A stretch of DNA of 64,000 nucleotides. It comes from Archegozetes longisetosus (lineage: Eukaryota > Arthropoda > Arachnida > Sarcoptiformes > Trhypochthoniidae). Shown here in pieces: positions 49,041-60,457 of the stretch. The position numbers and the translations under genes were made by a program. The notes below the pieces were generated by a model, which saw only the letters and a list, made by a program, of their open reading frames with translations, made no database searches and was not told the DNA's origin. Positions within the stretch are counted from its first letter, which is position 1. The number at the start of each line of letters is the position of its first letter. The stretch is taken from NCBI GenBank assembly GCA_018873245.2, contig JAEMBT020000002.1, positions 5,348,001 through 5,412,000 of the forward strand, given 5' to 3'.

Positions 49041-49569
49041 AGGGCTTTTCAATTTCAAAGTTCGTATTTTGGAGACATTAATTGTAACGTTGTTTTTGGA
49101 GAGTTAAACGATTGTTTAAAAATCAAAACCATTCCTATTCTGTGAAACAGATTCTAGTCTTTAAATTTTAGTAAAAAATATTTTATCTGTTGGGTCTAAA
49201 GAATAGCAGAAGCACATCCAGATACCACTCATATTCGTCATTATATCCTCTATGAATTTAAACTTGGATCTAATGCCAGCGTTGCGACAAAGAATATCAA
49301 TGACACATAGTGAAGTGCTTGATGTCCGCAATTGTCAAAAATGGTTCAATCGATTTCTCACCGGTGACCTGAGTTTAGATAACAAGCCGAGAGGTCATTG
49401 ACCATCGGTATAGCCCTGTATCTGGTATAGCCAGGGTATTAAATAATTGGTCGAACGTCGGGAAGAGGTTGTCGATAGAAATGGAGATTATATCATGGAT
49501 TAAATTCTTTTCACTTTTTAAAATTAAATTTGAATCTTAATAAAAACGAACTTTGAATTTCAAAATCCT
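49041..49569 (+). mobile_element. Mariner-like deletion derivative
   Basis: Inverted ends of about 28 bp (AGGGCTTTTCAATTTCAAAG left; CTTTGAATTTCAAAATCCT right), flanked by TA. Inside, 49240-49400 reads YEFKLGSNASVATKNIND, then CQKWFNRFLTGDLSLDNKP, the mariner N-terminal helix-turn-helix. It is followed directly by a short C-terminal piece. The DDD core is missing. Confidence 0.75.
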
Positions 49570-49795
49570 TATATTGATAGTTCTATAAATTCACTATAAA
49601 AATAAATATTAGTTTTTAAAATCAAATACATTTATAATAAAGTTTCCTATCAAACTATTCAAACATATCAAAGTATTTAAAAGATAAGCTCAAATATATT
49701 CATGAAAAGGGTAACAAAACTTGAAGAGATTCTCTTTACTTTATGCAAAGAAACATTCCTTAAATAATTAATAAGAAAATGTTTAAACACCCTGT

Positions 49796-50230
49796 AAATA
49801 TGAACTTTGTCCCAACCTCCTAAGTGGGATGTTATTGGACTGGTCTCGTCGAGCTGAGTTTAGTAACACACTTGACCTGGCGAATGGACCCAGTGGTAGT
49901 TAAGGGTGACTATTAAATATTGGGTTCATTATGCGATGGATTGCTCACGCAAGAAGTTGCGCGTCTGCTAAGCTGAAGGCAACTTGGCGCCAGGGGCGAG
50001 CGATCGGGTTCCTGTAGCAACCTCTGGAGTCAGTGATGGCTCCAGAGGGGAAATGTGGCCTCCGCAGTAACCTGAGTGTTCACAACAACTGTGATATCGG
50101 CTTCATCGTCATCTCATTTAACTGAATCATCTCCATCCTCATCAAAGTGTGCAGGCTATGATATTTTTATAGATTATACAACAAAGAAGTATCCGCCGAC
50201 CGGTCTAGTTCTTAGCAACACTGACAGCGA
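49796..50230. repeat. GC-richer repeat-like block
   Basis: Clearly richer in G/C than its surroundings. Contains GGACTGGTCTCGTCGAGCTGAG (49841-49862), related to the unit repeated in the palindrome at 50.5-51.3 kb. Likely 5' or internal part of a dispersed repeat; no coding frame supported. Confidence 0.4.
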
Positions 50231-50499
50231 ATGATTTTATTATATTTTATTTTATTGCTTAATTTAATTTTTACCATGTTAGAATGTAACCTCAAACCAA
50301 AAATTTTTTTACTTAGCTTCTTTAATTCAGAAGGATTGCAAAACATGCATTCCTTAATTGCAACTTTGAAGTCCACTACTGCCTACAGGGATGTGCTAAT
50401 TGAAGTAAAACTTGTATGTTATTTTAGTCCTAACTAGGGTCTATCAATTGGCATAGGTGGTATATTGGCTTATCGCAAAAGGTGAAAATGGACATTCTC

Positions 50500-51300
50500 C
50501 TTTTTGCCACACCCACGCATTCAAGAGGTACGTCCACTTGGGTGAATCTGGGCTAAGTGTCTAAGAGGGTTCCCGTCCCACCCAAGTGTGATACATCATT
50601 GGATTCGGTTCGTCGGAATGAGCAATTTAATAGCACACTCGACCACTTCCAACCCGAGCCTGACGACTCCAGACGGAAGTTGCTGACCCCACCAAATGAC
50701 ATATCATTGGATTCAGCTCGTCGAGCTGAGCATTTTGATACCACATTTGATCAATTATCATAAGTAGTTCTCGAGATATTCATCTTTGGTTTAGTATCTT
50801 GTAATGAAGAAATCTAGATTTCTCTAGTCGTAACCCAAATATGCCTGATATAAACTAAAGGAGATTACGTTGGTATAGATTACAACTTAGTAAAGCCAAG
50901 TTTATCCACTTAGAGGAGGTTAGGACTAGATGGCACTTATAAGCGAAGTTAGCTTCTCAGTATCCGTATATCAGCATACTAGAATTATAAAAACTAAAAG
51001 TTGAATATCTCAAGAATTACTTGTGTTGATTGATCAGGTGAGGTATCAAAATGCTTAGTTCGACGTTCTGAATCCAATGCTATATCACTTGGCGAGGTCA
51101 GCAACTTCTGTCTGGAGTTGACTATAAGTGGTCAGGTTCGGTTTAGAAGTTGTCGAATGTGCTATTAAAACGCTCACTTCTACAAACCGAATCCAATGAT
51201 GTGTCAGACTTGAGTGGGGGCTGAAACCCTCTTAGACACTTAGCCCAGATTCACCCAAGTGGACGTACCTCTTGAATGGATAGGTGTGGCAAAAATTTAC
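50500..51300. repeat. Large imperfect palindrome with internal ~115-bp units
   Basis: About 50500-50765 and 51025-51300 are inverted copies (left start TTTTGCCACACCCACGCATT; right end the inverse). Each arm has two diverged copies of a unit containing CATTGGATTCGGTTCGTCGG and GAGCAATTTAATAGCACACT, spaced about 115 bp apart. Translation of one arm repeats SLDSVRRNEQF / SLDSARRAEHF. Family unknown; the termini do not show a clear target duplication. Confidence 0.6.
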
Positions 51301-51520
51301 GGATGTGAAATGGTAGAGGGCATCCTTTAGTATATATGTGAGAAGTTTGATGAGCGTCGCCCTTGAGGGGTCTAAGAACTAGGCCAATCCTTGTGTTTTC
51401 CCCACTTACCGAAATTTCCCCTAACATCGCAATGCATCGCGTTTACTCTATGCGTCGCAGTGCTGTAATGTCGCTAATAGCAATTTGAAACACTAATGAC
51501 GCTGTAGCAGATGATAAATA

Positions 51521-52449
51521 AAGGGTGTCCGGTAAGTAACTGGACTGAGTTTGAAGATCAATAACTTTTGAACTACTAAAAATTTTTTTAATGAAATTTT
51601 TTAAGGTTGAAATACATTTATAATCAAATTTACTTGTGCTTTTTAAATGGTTCGAAAGGCCCCTTATCACCGATTTGTTTGAGTTTCTTTCGAATGCTAG
51701 CCATAAGAGTGTGTGCACTTTGTTGTGCTATCTTTTGAGATATATTTCTCCAAATAGTTTAGAAGCCTATATTCCGGGAAATAACTTTTACCATTTCGTT
51801 GATAAAGATAAAATTGATGATAAAATACGTTTTAAACCCAAAGAGAGGTTTTCGAAGAAGTTTCTGGTCTGGCAGGCCATTGATGATTGCGGTCATGTTT
51901 CAGAATCATACATAAAGATCGGTTCAATGAAGGCTGAAGAGTATAGAACTCAATGTTTAGATAAAAGACTTAAACCATTTATCGATAAATATCATAAACA
52001 TAAAGATATATTGTTTTGGCTCGATTTGGCCACTGTTCACTATCAGAACGATGTCTAGCATTGGATGCAAAACAATGATTTGACTTTTGTTACGAAAATT
52101 AACAACCCGCCGAACGTACCTCAAGCCAGACCTATCGAAAGATTTTTGGGCGTTTTGCAAGACTGAGTACAGGAAACGATCCAAACCACCGAAAAGTCTT
52201 AGAGGCCTCAAAACTATTTGGAGAAATATATCTCAAAAGATAGCACAACAAAGTGCACACACTCTTATGGCTAGCATTCGAAAGAAACTCAAACAAATCG
52301 GTGATAAGGGGCCTTTCGAACCATTTAAAAAGCACAAGTAAATTTGATTATAAATGTATTTCAACCTTAAAAAATTTCATTAAAAAATTTTTAGTAGTTC
52401 AAAAGTTATTGATCTTCAAACTCAGTCCAGTTACTTACCGGACACCCTT
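51521..52449 (+). mobile_element. Palindromic Tc1 derivative III
   Basis: 929 bp bounded by TA (51519-51520, 52450-52451), ends AAGGGTGTCCGGTAAGTAAC and its inverse. Arms of about 240 bp: the right arm (52203-52449) contains the transposase C-terminus (WRNISQKIAQQSAHTLMASI), and the left arm (51521-51762) is its inverse. Between them lies the catalytic middle (KFLVWQAIDDCGHVSESYI, LFWLDLATVHY, NVPQARPIERF). It carries a TAG at 52057-52059 and a frameshift near 52150. The transposase N-terminus is absent. Confidence 0.8.
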
Positions 52450-53279
52450 TAGATATGAATTAATTAGTAAATTAAAACCTCGAAAACGAGAGCTAAAATT
52501 GATTTGAAAAGCATCAGGATCAAGCTAGAACAGAAATAAAGTGTGTAAAAACATGGGGTAACATTTTACCCCACATTATTTTTTACGTTCTCGAAAGTTA
52601 CTCAGTGACGAAGAGTTAAGATTGAATAACTTGATTCTAATTTGAACAATATAATTTACATTAAAATGCTTACAGAACTACTAGTAGATATGTACCTTCT
52701 ATGTTAAGTGACCACATGTCCTCCTTTAGAGAGGACAGTCCCCTTTTGACTAATTTTGTCCTCTGTCCTCCCGGGGGTCAGAGGAGGACAATATAATGTC
52801 CTCCTTTACAAAAAGCATTAAAATTTCCTGAGAATTTAATTATTCCTTATGTTTTGTATACAAAAGTCAAATTATGCCCTTTCGTAGTCAAAGATAGTAT
52901 AATTTACCATATATATACATTATAAAGGGAACAATTAGGAGGTTTATATATAAATATAGTGCAATCATACGTTTAACTTATCAAATACATGTGACGTAGT
53001 TATAAAAATTTTAATCAAAACAACTCTTTTTAATTGTGAACCACAATATCTCAGAAGAGGAGCAAAAGAATATAAGTATTCATTTAGACAAAAATTGTAT
53101 TAATTATATGTGAATAAAAAATAAAAATGTCCTCCTCTGTCCTCTTTTTCGATTGCTTAAGTCCTGCCGTATAGTAGTTGTAACGTGGTTACTCTACTTC
53201 TATGTCGTTATGGTAGTAACTAGAAGTAGCAACTTGGTTTCTACCACTATGATAACTGCGTCATTTTCAGCTGAAAATA
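52450..53279. other. Spacer with GTCCTCCT-rich repeat
   Basis: 52720-53145 begins and ends with GTCCTCC/GAGGAC motifs (TGTCCTCCTTTAGAGAGGAC near 52728; ATGTCCTCCTCTGTCCTCTT near 53127), suggesting an eroded MITE. Proper inverted termini were not defined. Confidence 0.35.
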
Positions 53280-53990
53280 CACTTCGTTGCATTAGAATAA
53301 GAAAATCGGTTTTTAAAGATATCTTTAAAATGGTAAAAGATTATTCAACAATATTTGAAACAATAATAGTCAATGTTAAGATGCAAAAATTAGTGCAAAT
53401 TTACTTATGATCGCGCGCGTGCTTTTAGCGTCATGTTTAATTAGTCATTTTTTGGGTGTTGCATTAGAATAAGAAAAAAATTTAATTATCTATAAAAAGT
53501 ACAACATTAAAGTTAGCGCGTGGTGTTAATTACCCTTTCTCCCGATCTTAACTTAATAGAGAATCTTTGAGGGATCCTTTCACGAAAGGTTTTTGAAAAC
53601 GGACGCCAATATAATGATGTAAATGAACTGACACAGTCCATTCACGATTGTTGGGAACAAATTGGTATTGAAACGCTGCAAAATTTAATTAAATCCATGC
53701 CAAAGCGTGTATTTGATGTTGTTTTGATAAATGGGAAACGTTTAGATTATTAGTTTATAATTTTAATTAAACTTAAATAAAACTTAACATTTTTTCTTAT
53801 CCTAGTGCAACGCCTAAAAATTTACACACTAAGCATTACGCTAAAAGCACGTGCGCGATCATAAACATTGTTACAACAAATTACACATCTTAACATTGAC
53901 TATTATTGTTTCAAATATTGTTTAATTATCTTTTACCATTTTTAAGATATCTTTAAAAAACTGATTTTCTTATCCTAATGCAACAGAGTG
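53280..53990 (+). mobile_element. Tc1 deletion derivative with IR/DR-type ends
   Basis: Bounded by TA. Long inverted ends of about 195 bp contain the terminal motif GTTGCATTAGAATAAGAAAA twice, at the outer edge and again internally (53459 and 53792-53812), the arrangement known as IR/DR. The 340-bp middle encodes only a transposase C-terminus (FSPDLNLIENL, GILSRKVFENGRQYNDVNEL, MPKRVFDVVLINGKRLDY) with one stop. Confidence 0.8.
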
Positions 53991-54179
53991 TAGATAAGTT
54001 ACTGTTCACCCTTTTGATGAAAAGCATTATATTTACATTTACTATCAAACGAGAAAACAAGGTCTGTTGAATTAAAATTGAGAATTTTTTTCGATGTTTT
54101 ATAACTTGCTTTTTAGTGGTTCAATATAACCAAATAAAAATTAGAGCATTATTTGTTCTTAAAAGGAGCTTTAATTGGA

Positions 54180-54470
54180 TGTATCATGCCGGGAAAAATA
54201 AAAGCATCAAACAGCAGATAGGTGGCTAGCTGACCGCAGTATTGAACTCTTGGCCAGCTTGTTCTTCAGACTTAGTCTAATTGAAAATTTTTTAGAATAT
54301 CATTAAAGACTCATTGGAGAAGATGGATCCGCAGCTTACCGACGAGCGGACTCTTAATATTCATAAAATTTGGGACTAGATTGAAGTCAAACTTTTGGAG
54401 TTTTCGATACGTGATATGCCCAGACTCACAGAGAAATGCATTGCAAAAAATGGGCCGAAATAAATTACTA
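54180..54470 (+). pseudogene. Tc1 transposase C-terminal relic
   Basis: Interrupted frames read SLIENFLEYH-like, DSLEKMDPQLTDERTLNIHK and MPRLTEKCIAKNGPK, resembling the region from the last catalytic Glu to the end of Tc1-like transposases. Multiple stops. Confidence 0.5.
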
Positions 54471-55423
54471 ATTTTTTGATATTTTTGTTTTGTAATAATG
54501 TATCATCAATTTAAAGGAGTTTCTAATTAAATATCTTAATTCGTTAGAATTTTGTAGATGATTTATTTATCTTAATTTCAATTCGACGGATTGTATTATA
54601 CTCGACAATAAATCTAATTTAGACCCGCTAGTAAAGCGCCCCAAGGATAACACTTATGATAAAGTGTAGGGTATAGAAATAATCAGGAGGCGGGGTCCTA
54701 GTTGAATATAAAATTTGGTGGGCCATGGGCAAGTACCTAGAGACGTAGGTCTAACTTTGTTCCTCTAGATCCTAGGGCCGTAAGTATGGTCTTATTAAAT
54801 TGAGATTACATAGTAGTTTTAATAATAACGCATTTTAAGGTGTAGTCCTTGAAGATCATAGGAAAAAAGTGTATTCCCGCATATTCTGCTCTTTCTCATC
54901 TTTTCTATGTATAACTTCTAACATTTTGAGGGACTTTATCATCATAAAATACACTCTAAGCAGAAATGAATACTTTATAACTTACAAACATAGAATGCTC
55001 ATTCCATAAAAAATTTTATTGAATCTACAACTCTATAGTTTCCTTCTTTTCCTTGTGAGTCCAATGATGACACGCATGTCCAGGTCATGTGATCGTTGAC
55101 CTTTGACTATATAGCGCTGTCCTTGCTAGCTCCAATCTTGTAAATAGTATATCACTATACTCGTCTTGATTAGATAAGTTCATTGATGCCTCACTTGACC
55201 CTGCACGATGACTTTGGGCCCGTTAATATATGTGGAAAACTTTTAAACTTAATTCCACTATACGAGGTAGGTTGAACTAGATTTTACAATGTCAGAGAAT
55301 TCAGAGATGAATTTTATATACACATAATCTATAACTCATACAGAGTTCAAATATATAAATTTTATTCACCCCAAATGGCCAGAATATCGGTAAAAATATT
55401 CCTGAAAAATCATGTAGACTTAG
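54471..55423. other. Spacer, repeat-like
   Basis: No gene supported. 55343-55395 (GAGTTCAAATATATAAATTT...AAATGGCCAGA) recurs as a direct copy at 56137-56178, flanking the foldback element. Confidence 0.4.
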
Positions 55424-56075
55424 AGTTAAAAATCAAGCCTAAGACTAAGCCTAAGGCATAGCCTTTAGGCTAGAAGACTATAAGATTGCGTAGTCTGCAG
55501 TCTTAGGCTGCTCTCAACCTCTTAGCCTCTCATGTGAGAAACTTCTTACATATATTCTTTATTAATTGAGCAAATGATAAGTAATTTATTATGTATTGTT
55601 GACTAGATTCAGTTAAAATACAAAAGAAAGTAATGTTCACATTAATCATTAAAAATCTTCAACCATGATTCTTAAAGCATCAATGTTTTAATAGTTTACT
55701 TATTCAAACGATTGCCTCTTTGAATTGCCAAATCTCTAGCTTTTGATGATACCTACTCACTAGGAACACTTGTGGCTGGAATTGGAAAAAATTTCAACAT
55801 TGAAATGTAATACTTATAATTTGACACTGTGATGCTATACTATTTGGAAGAAGTCTTTTCATTTCGTTTTGGAGAATTTTATTTTCGATAATTTGTATAT
55901 TTGGGACTAAGAGGTTAACCTGACCAGACCAAGGCTTGGGCCGTAGGCTTAGTCCCCTCATAACTTCATAGTCTTAGGCTTGGTCTTTAGGCTTCACAAT
56001 TAGGAAAAGTTTAGGCTTTGGGCTCAACCTAAGACCAAACTTGAGGTTAGGCCGCCTAAAACTTTTAACTCTAGC
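55424..56075. mobile_element. Foldback element with TTAGGCTT-type subrepeats
   Basis: The left arm (55424-55530) contains AAGCCTAAGACTAAGCCTAAGG and related blocks; the right arm (55915-56075) contains the inverse (GTCTTAGGCTTGGTCTTTAGG). Outer ends AGTTAAAAATCAAGCC / AAAACTTTTAACT. Flanks TAGACTTAG (55415-55423) and TAGACTTTG (56076-56084) form a 9-bp near-perfect target duplication. Non-coding interior. Confidence 0.65.
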
Positions 56076-56084
56076 TAGACTTTG

Positions 56085-57100
56085 TGGCCGGAGATTTTAG
56101 ATATAAGCTTTTTATATAAATAAACTACAACTCGAACTGAGTTCAAATATTTAAATTTTATTTGCCTCAAATGACCAGACTATTATTTAAAAATTTCCAA
56201 ATAATGAAGTATACGTTGCAGGAAAATTCCCATGGAATATGGAGTCGAATTTCAACTCAAAACGATTGAAATGAAAAGAATTTTATCGCTCTGATTTTAT
56301 ATTTTCGATAAGACTTCAAAAATTTAAAATAAAGTCGAAAAAGGCGGATGCAAGATCCTACGAGACTTTGGCCTAAAGTAGTTCTCCGAAAACTAATTTT
56401 TTTAAAGGCCTTGGTAAAGAGGAAAGTATTGCGTGATGACGTAGCTTTATGGAAATAAGAGGCAACATCGGTGCTGTTGCTTCACAATCATCTAGCTCAG
56501 GTACTGATAAGCAGGCTCAAGTCTTCTGGTCTTTTTGTAAGAATCGGATCTGGGACCTGGGAACTAACCCAGGACTGAACTCGGACATCTTAGAAAACTG
56601 ATGACCTAGACTCGGGCTCGGACTCGGATAAGTTTCAAGATGCAAAAAATAAATATCAAATTCATTCTTTTTCTGTAAACTAGTTCTAAAAATATCGATT
56701 TTAAAAATTTTCTGTTACATTAAGTCGTGCCGAATTTCTATGAATTTTAATTTACTTCTTTTAATGAGTATAAGCAATGTCATGGATCATTGAGTAAATC
56801 AGAAGCTTTATTATTAAACTAGGCTTGATGGGAGGAGTAAAATGACATCGCAGTTGTGGGTCTATAACAAGTTTACGAAATCGAATCTAAAGATCAAAGT
56901 TCACGCTACTGTATTATAGTGACTTTCCGCCAAAAACCACTATTATAACTATTCCTCGTGGCTTTAACTTTTAAATATATTAATTATTTTAAAAAGTGGG
57001 GATGCTATTCCAAAATTAAACCTTCAAATAAACGTAATAAATTAATCTTAACTCATCTCTATAGATTTATTTAGACTTTATTCATATCTTTTTTGACTCT
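56085..57100. other. Spacer without recognised genes
   Basis: Includes a GACTCGGGCTCGGACTCGG-type simple repeat near 56610. Nothing coding supported. Confidence 0.3.
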
Positions 57101-58921
57101 TTATGGCCTGTTACAACCATAAAAGCAGAAGACATTAATTGCAAAATCACATTTACTACTTTCTTCATTGAAGTACAAGCCACCAGCACATTGTTTGCGA
57201 TGAGTTTTATATGAGAGGTCATAATGATAAAAATACCTGCAGTCCGTTTTGTTCTGAAAATAAGAATAAGCTGCTTTACATCTCTTTATCGCCTTTAGTT
57301 GAATAGAAAAGTAGGAATCATTGATAGAAAAATAATATTAATGATTGATCTCTAATATAATACTTACATGGAAGAATACATCCGACGACTGAAGGCCAAT
57401 CACAATCTTTTGTAATATCATTCCAAGCGGTGCCACTTGCACAACTAAATTCATGAGGAATCCCATTAGAGCAAATCCAAAATTTCCAGCAATCTTCATG
57501 AGCAAACCATCCGTCTTTTTCTGGACATTTGAATTTTGATGAAGTTGTCGTCTCTATAGTAGTTGTCTTTTCATTAATTGTCGCTATGGTTATTGATGTA
57601 ACTCCGGTAGTTGACTCTATAGGAGTTGTCTCTATGTGAGTAGAAATAAATTCATTGATAGAAAAACAATATTAATTGACTAAATTTGAATATAATACTT
57701 ACTGGGAAGAGTACATCCGACCGCTGAGGGCCAATCACATTCTTTTGTAATATCATTCCAAGCGGTGCCACTTGCACAACTAAATTCATAAGGAATCCCA
57801 TTAAAACAAGTCCAAAATTTCCAGCAATCTTCATGAGCAAACCATCCGTCTTTTTCTGGACATTTGAATTTTGATGAAGTTGTCGTCTCTATAGTAGTTG
57901 TCTTTTCATTAATTGTCGCTATGGTTATTGATGTCACTCCGGTAGTTGACTCTATAGGAGTTGTCTCTATGTGAGTAGAAATAAATTCATTGATAGAAAA
58001 ACAATATTAATGACTAAATTTGAATATAATACTTACTGGGAAGAGTACATCCGACCGCTGAGGGCCAATCACATTCTTTTGTAATATCATTCCAAGCGGT
58101 GCCACTTGCACAACTAAATTCATAAGGAATCCCATTAAAACAAGTCCAAAATTTCCAGCAATCTTCATGAGCAAACCATCCGTCTTTTTCTGGACATTTG
58201 AATTTTGATGAAGTTGTCGTCTCTATGGTAGTTGTATCTGATAGAGTTGATACCACTACAGTGGTTGACTCTACAGTCGTTGTTTTTATGTGAGTAGAAA
58301 TAAATTCATTGATGGAAAAACAATATTAATGACTAAATTTGAATAATACTTACTGGGAAGAGTACATCCGACCGCTGAGGGCCAATCACATTCTTTTGTA
58401 ATATCATTCCAAGCGGTGCCACTTGCACAACTAAATTCATAAGGAATCCCATTAGAACAAGTCCAAAATTTCCAGCAATCTTCATGAGCAAACCATCCGT
58501 CTTTTTCTGGACATTTGAATTTTGATGAAGTTGTCGTCTCTGCGGAAGTTGATATCACTACAGTAGTTGACTCTACACGAGTGGATTCTTCTTTGGTAGA
58601 TGTTCGCAAACCAGTCGTTGGTTTATCGTTTGATTGACATCCAGCTTGTTGGGGCCAATCGCATTCTTGAGTCTTATTATTCCAATGAAGACCTGGAAAA
58701 CATGTAAACTCATACGGTATATTATTAGAGCATTTCCAGAATTTTGTGCAGTCCTCATGCGGATACATTCCATTGGGATCTATACAAATAGTTCCTAACT
58801 TCTCTTCACTAGATTTATTTAATTCATTTGACTCATTCGCTTTTACAGATTCATCGGATATTTTAGCCAAAACCATACTAAGACAAAGGAGAAATAACAA
58901 GAAAAAAACTCTTTTTAACAT
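57101..58921 (-). CDS. Secreted chitin-binding protein with six CBM14 modules
   Basis: Peritrophin/cuticle-type protein expected to bind chitin outside the cell. Exons: 58921-58354, 58270-58037, 57966-57703, 57631-57368 and 57270-57101, every intron in phase 1, total 499 residues. Residues 1-19 form a signal peptide. Exon 1 carries two CBM14 domains (about 46-95 and 137-186, ending CDWPQQAGC and CDWPSAVGC). Exons 2, 3 and 4 each encode a Thr-rich linker plus one almost identical module (FKCPEKDGWFAHEDCWKFW to CDWPSAVGC). Exon 5 encodes a divergent sixth module (CAGGLYFNEESSKCDF) to the stop. The acceptor for exon 5 (AAAGCAG) was chosen because the stronger TTTTCAG downstream would create a stop. 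The Thr-rich linkers are likely O-glycosylated. Confidence 0.85.
57368..58353 (-). repeat. Three ~334-bp tandem exon/intron units
   Basis: Units 58353-58037, 58036-57703 and 57702-57368, each one intron plus one CBM14 exon, are nearly identical, including most intron sequence. The last two differ by only a handful of bases. Confidence 0.88.
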
Positions 58922-59783
58922 TTTCTCAGTTTATTTTCTTGTTTTTTATATTTTAAAATTATATTCTAATTAACGAATAGTTAAACGTATGAATTAAGCT
59001 TGTTTCAATCACTATTTATAGGATTGAAGTATAACGATGAAGTACTTGTAGGCATCATTAAGAAATAACTTATTTCATTTCCTTTATGTCTTTTTTATCA
59101 TTTTATTGATACAATAACTTATCATTTCATTAAAACATGGTTTCACTCGCAATTAAAATTTATGAACCATTATGAACTTGGAAAAATCACTAGGAATTTA
59201 GTCAAATGTGAATAACTGTTTAGATTTTGATAGTTCTTTTATGAAATGACTGTAAAAATCGATATCCCTAAACGTGAGCATATTACACTGAGACTTGATA
59301 AAAGGAAAGATATAAATTTAAAAGAAATTATATTACTTTCTAGAAATATTGTGAAATATATATATATCCAATAAATATAAAATACTTAAATATCTTAGTT
59401 ATTGGCTTGAAGAGGCTTAGCACCAACACTTTCTGTAATGACTTTCTCTTTAAAATGACCCAATATAGTATAATTTAACTTTAGTATAAATAAACAATCA
59501 AAAAGTGTAGCTATAGTTTTAAATTTAGAGAAACGTAGGAAACCAAAGAAAATTATATAAAAGGTGAGAAAGTCACTATAAGGATCTTTATTAGTATCTC
59601 ATTTATGCTTTGTAACTTCATGTTATACATAATAAAATTATTATAAAATAGACAACTACTTTTCTTTATTCGCATCAACTTCATTTGCACCTTAGGTAAG
59701 TGATTTTTAAAGTTGTGAAACTTTCATTAAATCATAATAGGTACACATGAGGCTTTCTATCAAGTCCGGCCAGACTCTTGGAT
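58922..59783. other. Promoter region and spacer of the CBM14 gene
   Basis: Contains the TATA box at 59011-59020. The remainder has no supported feature. Confidence 0.4.
59011..59020 (-). promoter_or_regulatory. TATA box of the CBM14 gene
   Basis: Minus-strand TATAAATAGT about 90 bp upstream of the ATG at 58921. Confidence 0.55.
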
Positions 59784-60457
59784 GATTTAGCGTCAAAATA
59801 ACGCCGCAATAATAACGCTAACAAAAATAACGCCAAATCAAAATAACACCAACGAAAATTACACAACAATAATAATTTTTATAGATTTTTAAAGCGTTTT
59901 TAATAAGATGTATTGCTTACAATATTGGTGTTAATTTATATAACGCAAGAAATTTCACATATCTTTAACCTATAAATTTAAATTGTAATCCTTACGACAA
60001 AAAACCCATTGCATATTTTAAGAATTAATTTTTCTGATCTAAACCCGATTTAATACTTATGAGGAATAAAATACGATATTGTTGAGTTAGAAGAACCGAA
60101 AAATTTTTAACTGTGGGTCACGAAAATAAACCAAATATGAGACAATTTATAATTAGAGATATAGGAGTCATTTAACAAAAGTACGAAAGGACGAGTTGAA
60201 AAGCGTATAGCTGCAGAGGGAAATCGAAATCAATTGTTGTTTCTTTATAGTTACAATATTTTGACTTCAAATTTATCACAAGAAAGCATTTGATTCTAAT
60301 TATTATAATTTCCATTAAAAGTTTTATGCTTACTTTTTCGGATTTTTTTATCGCGATGTATATTTACAATACTCATTATTTTTACATATTTATGTTAAAC
60401 ATTAATGTGTGCGATATTTTTATAACTTTCAATAAATTAGGAGTTCATACTCATGTA

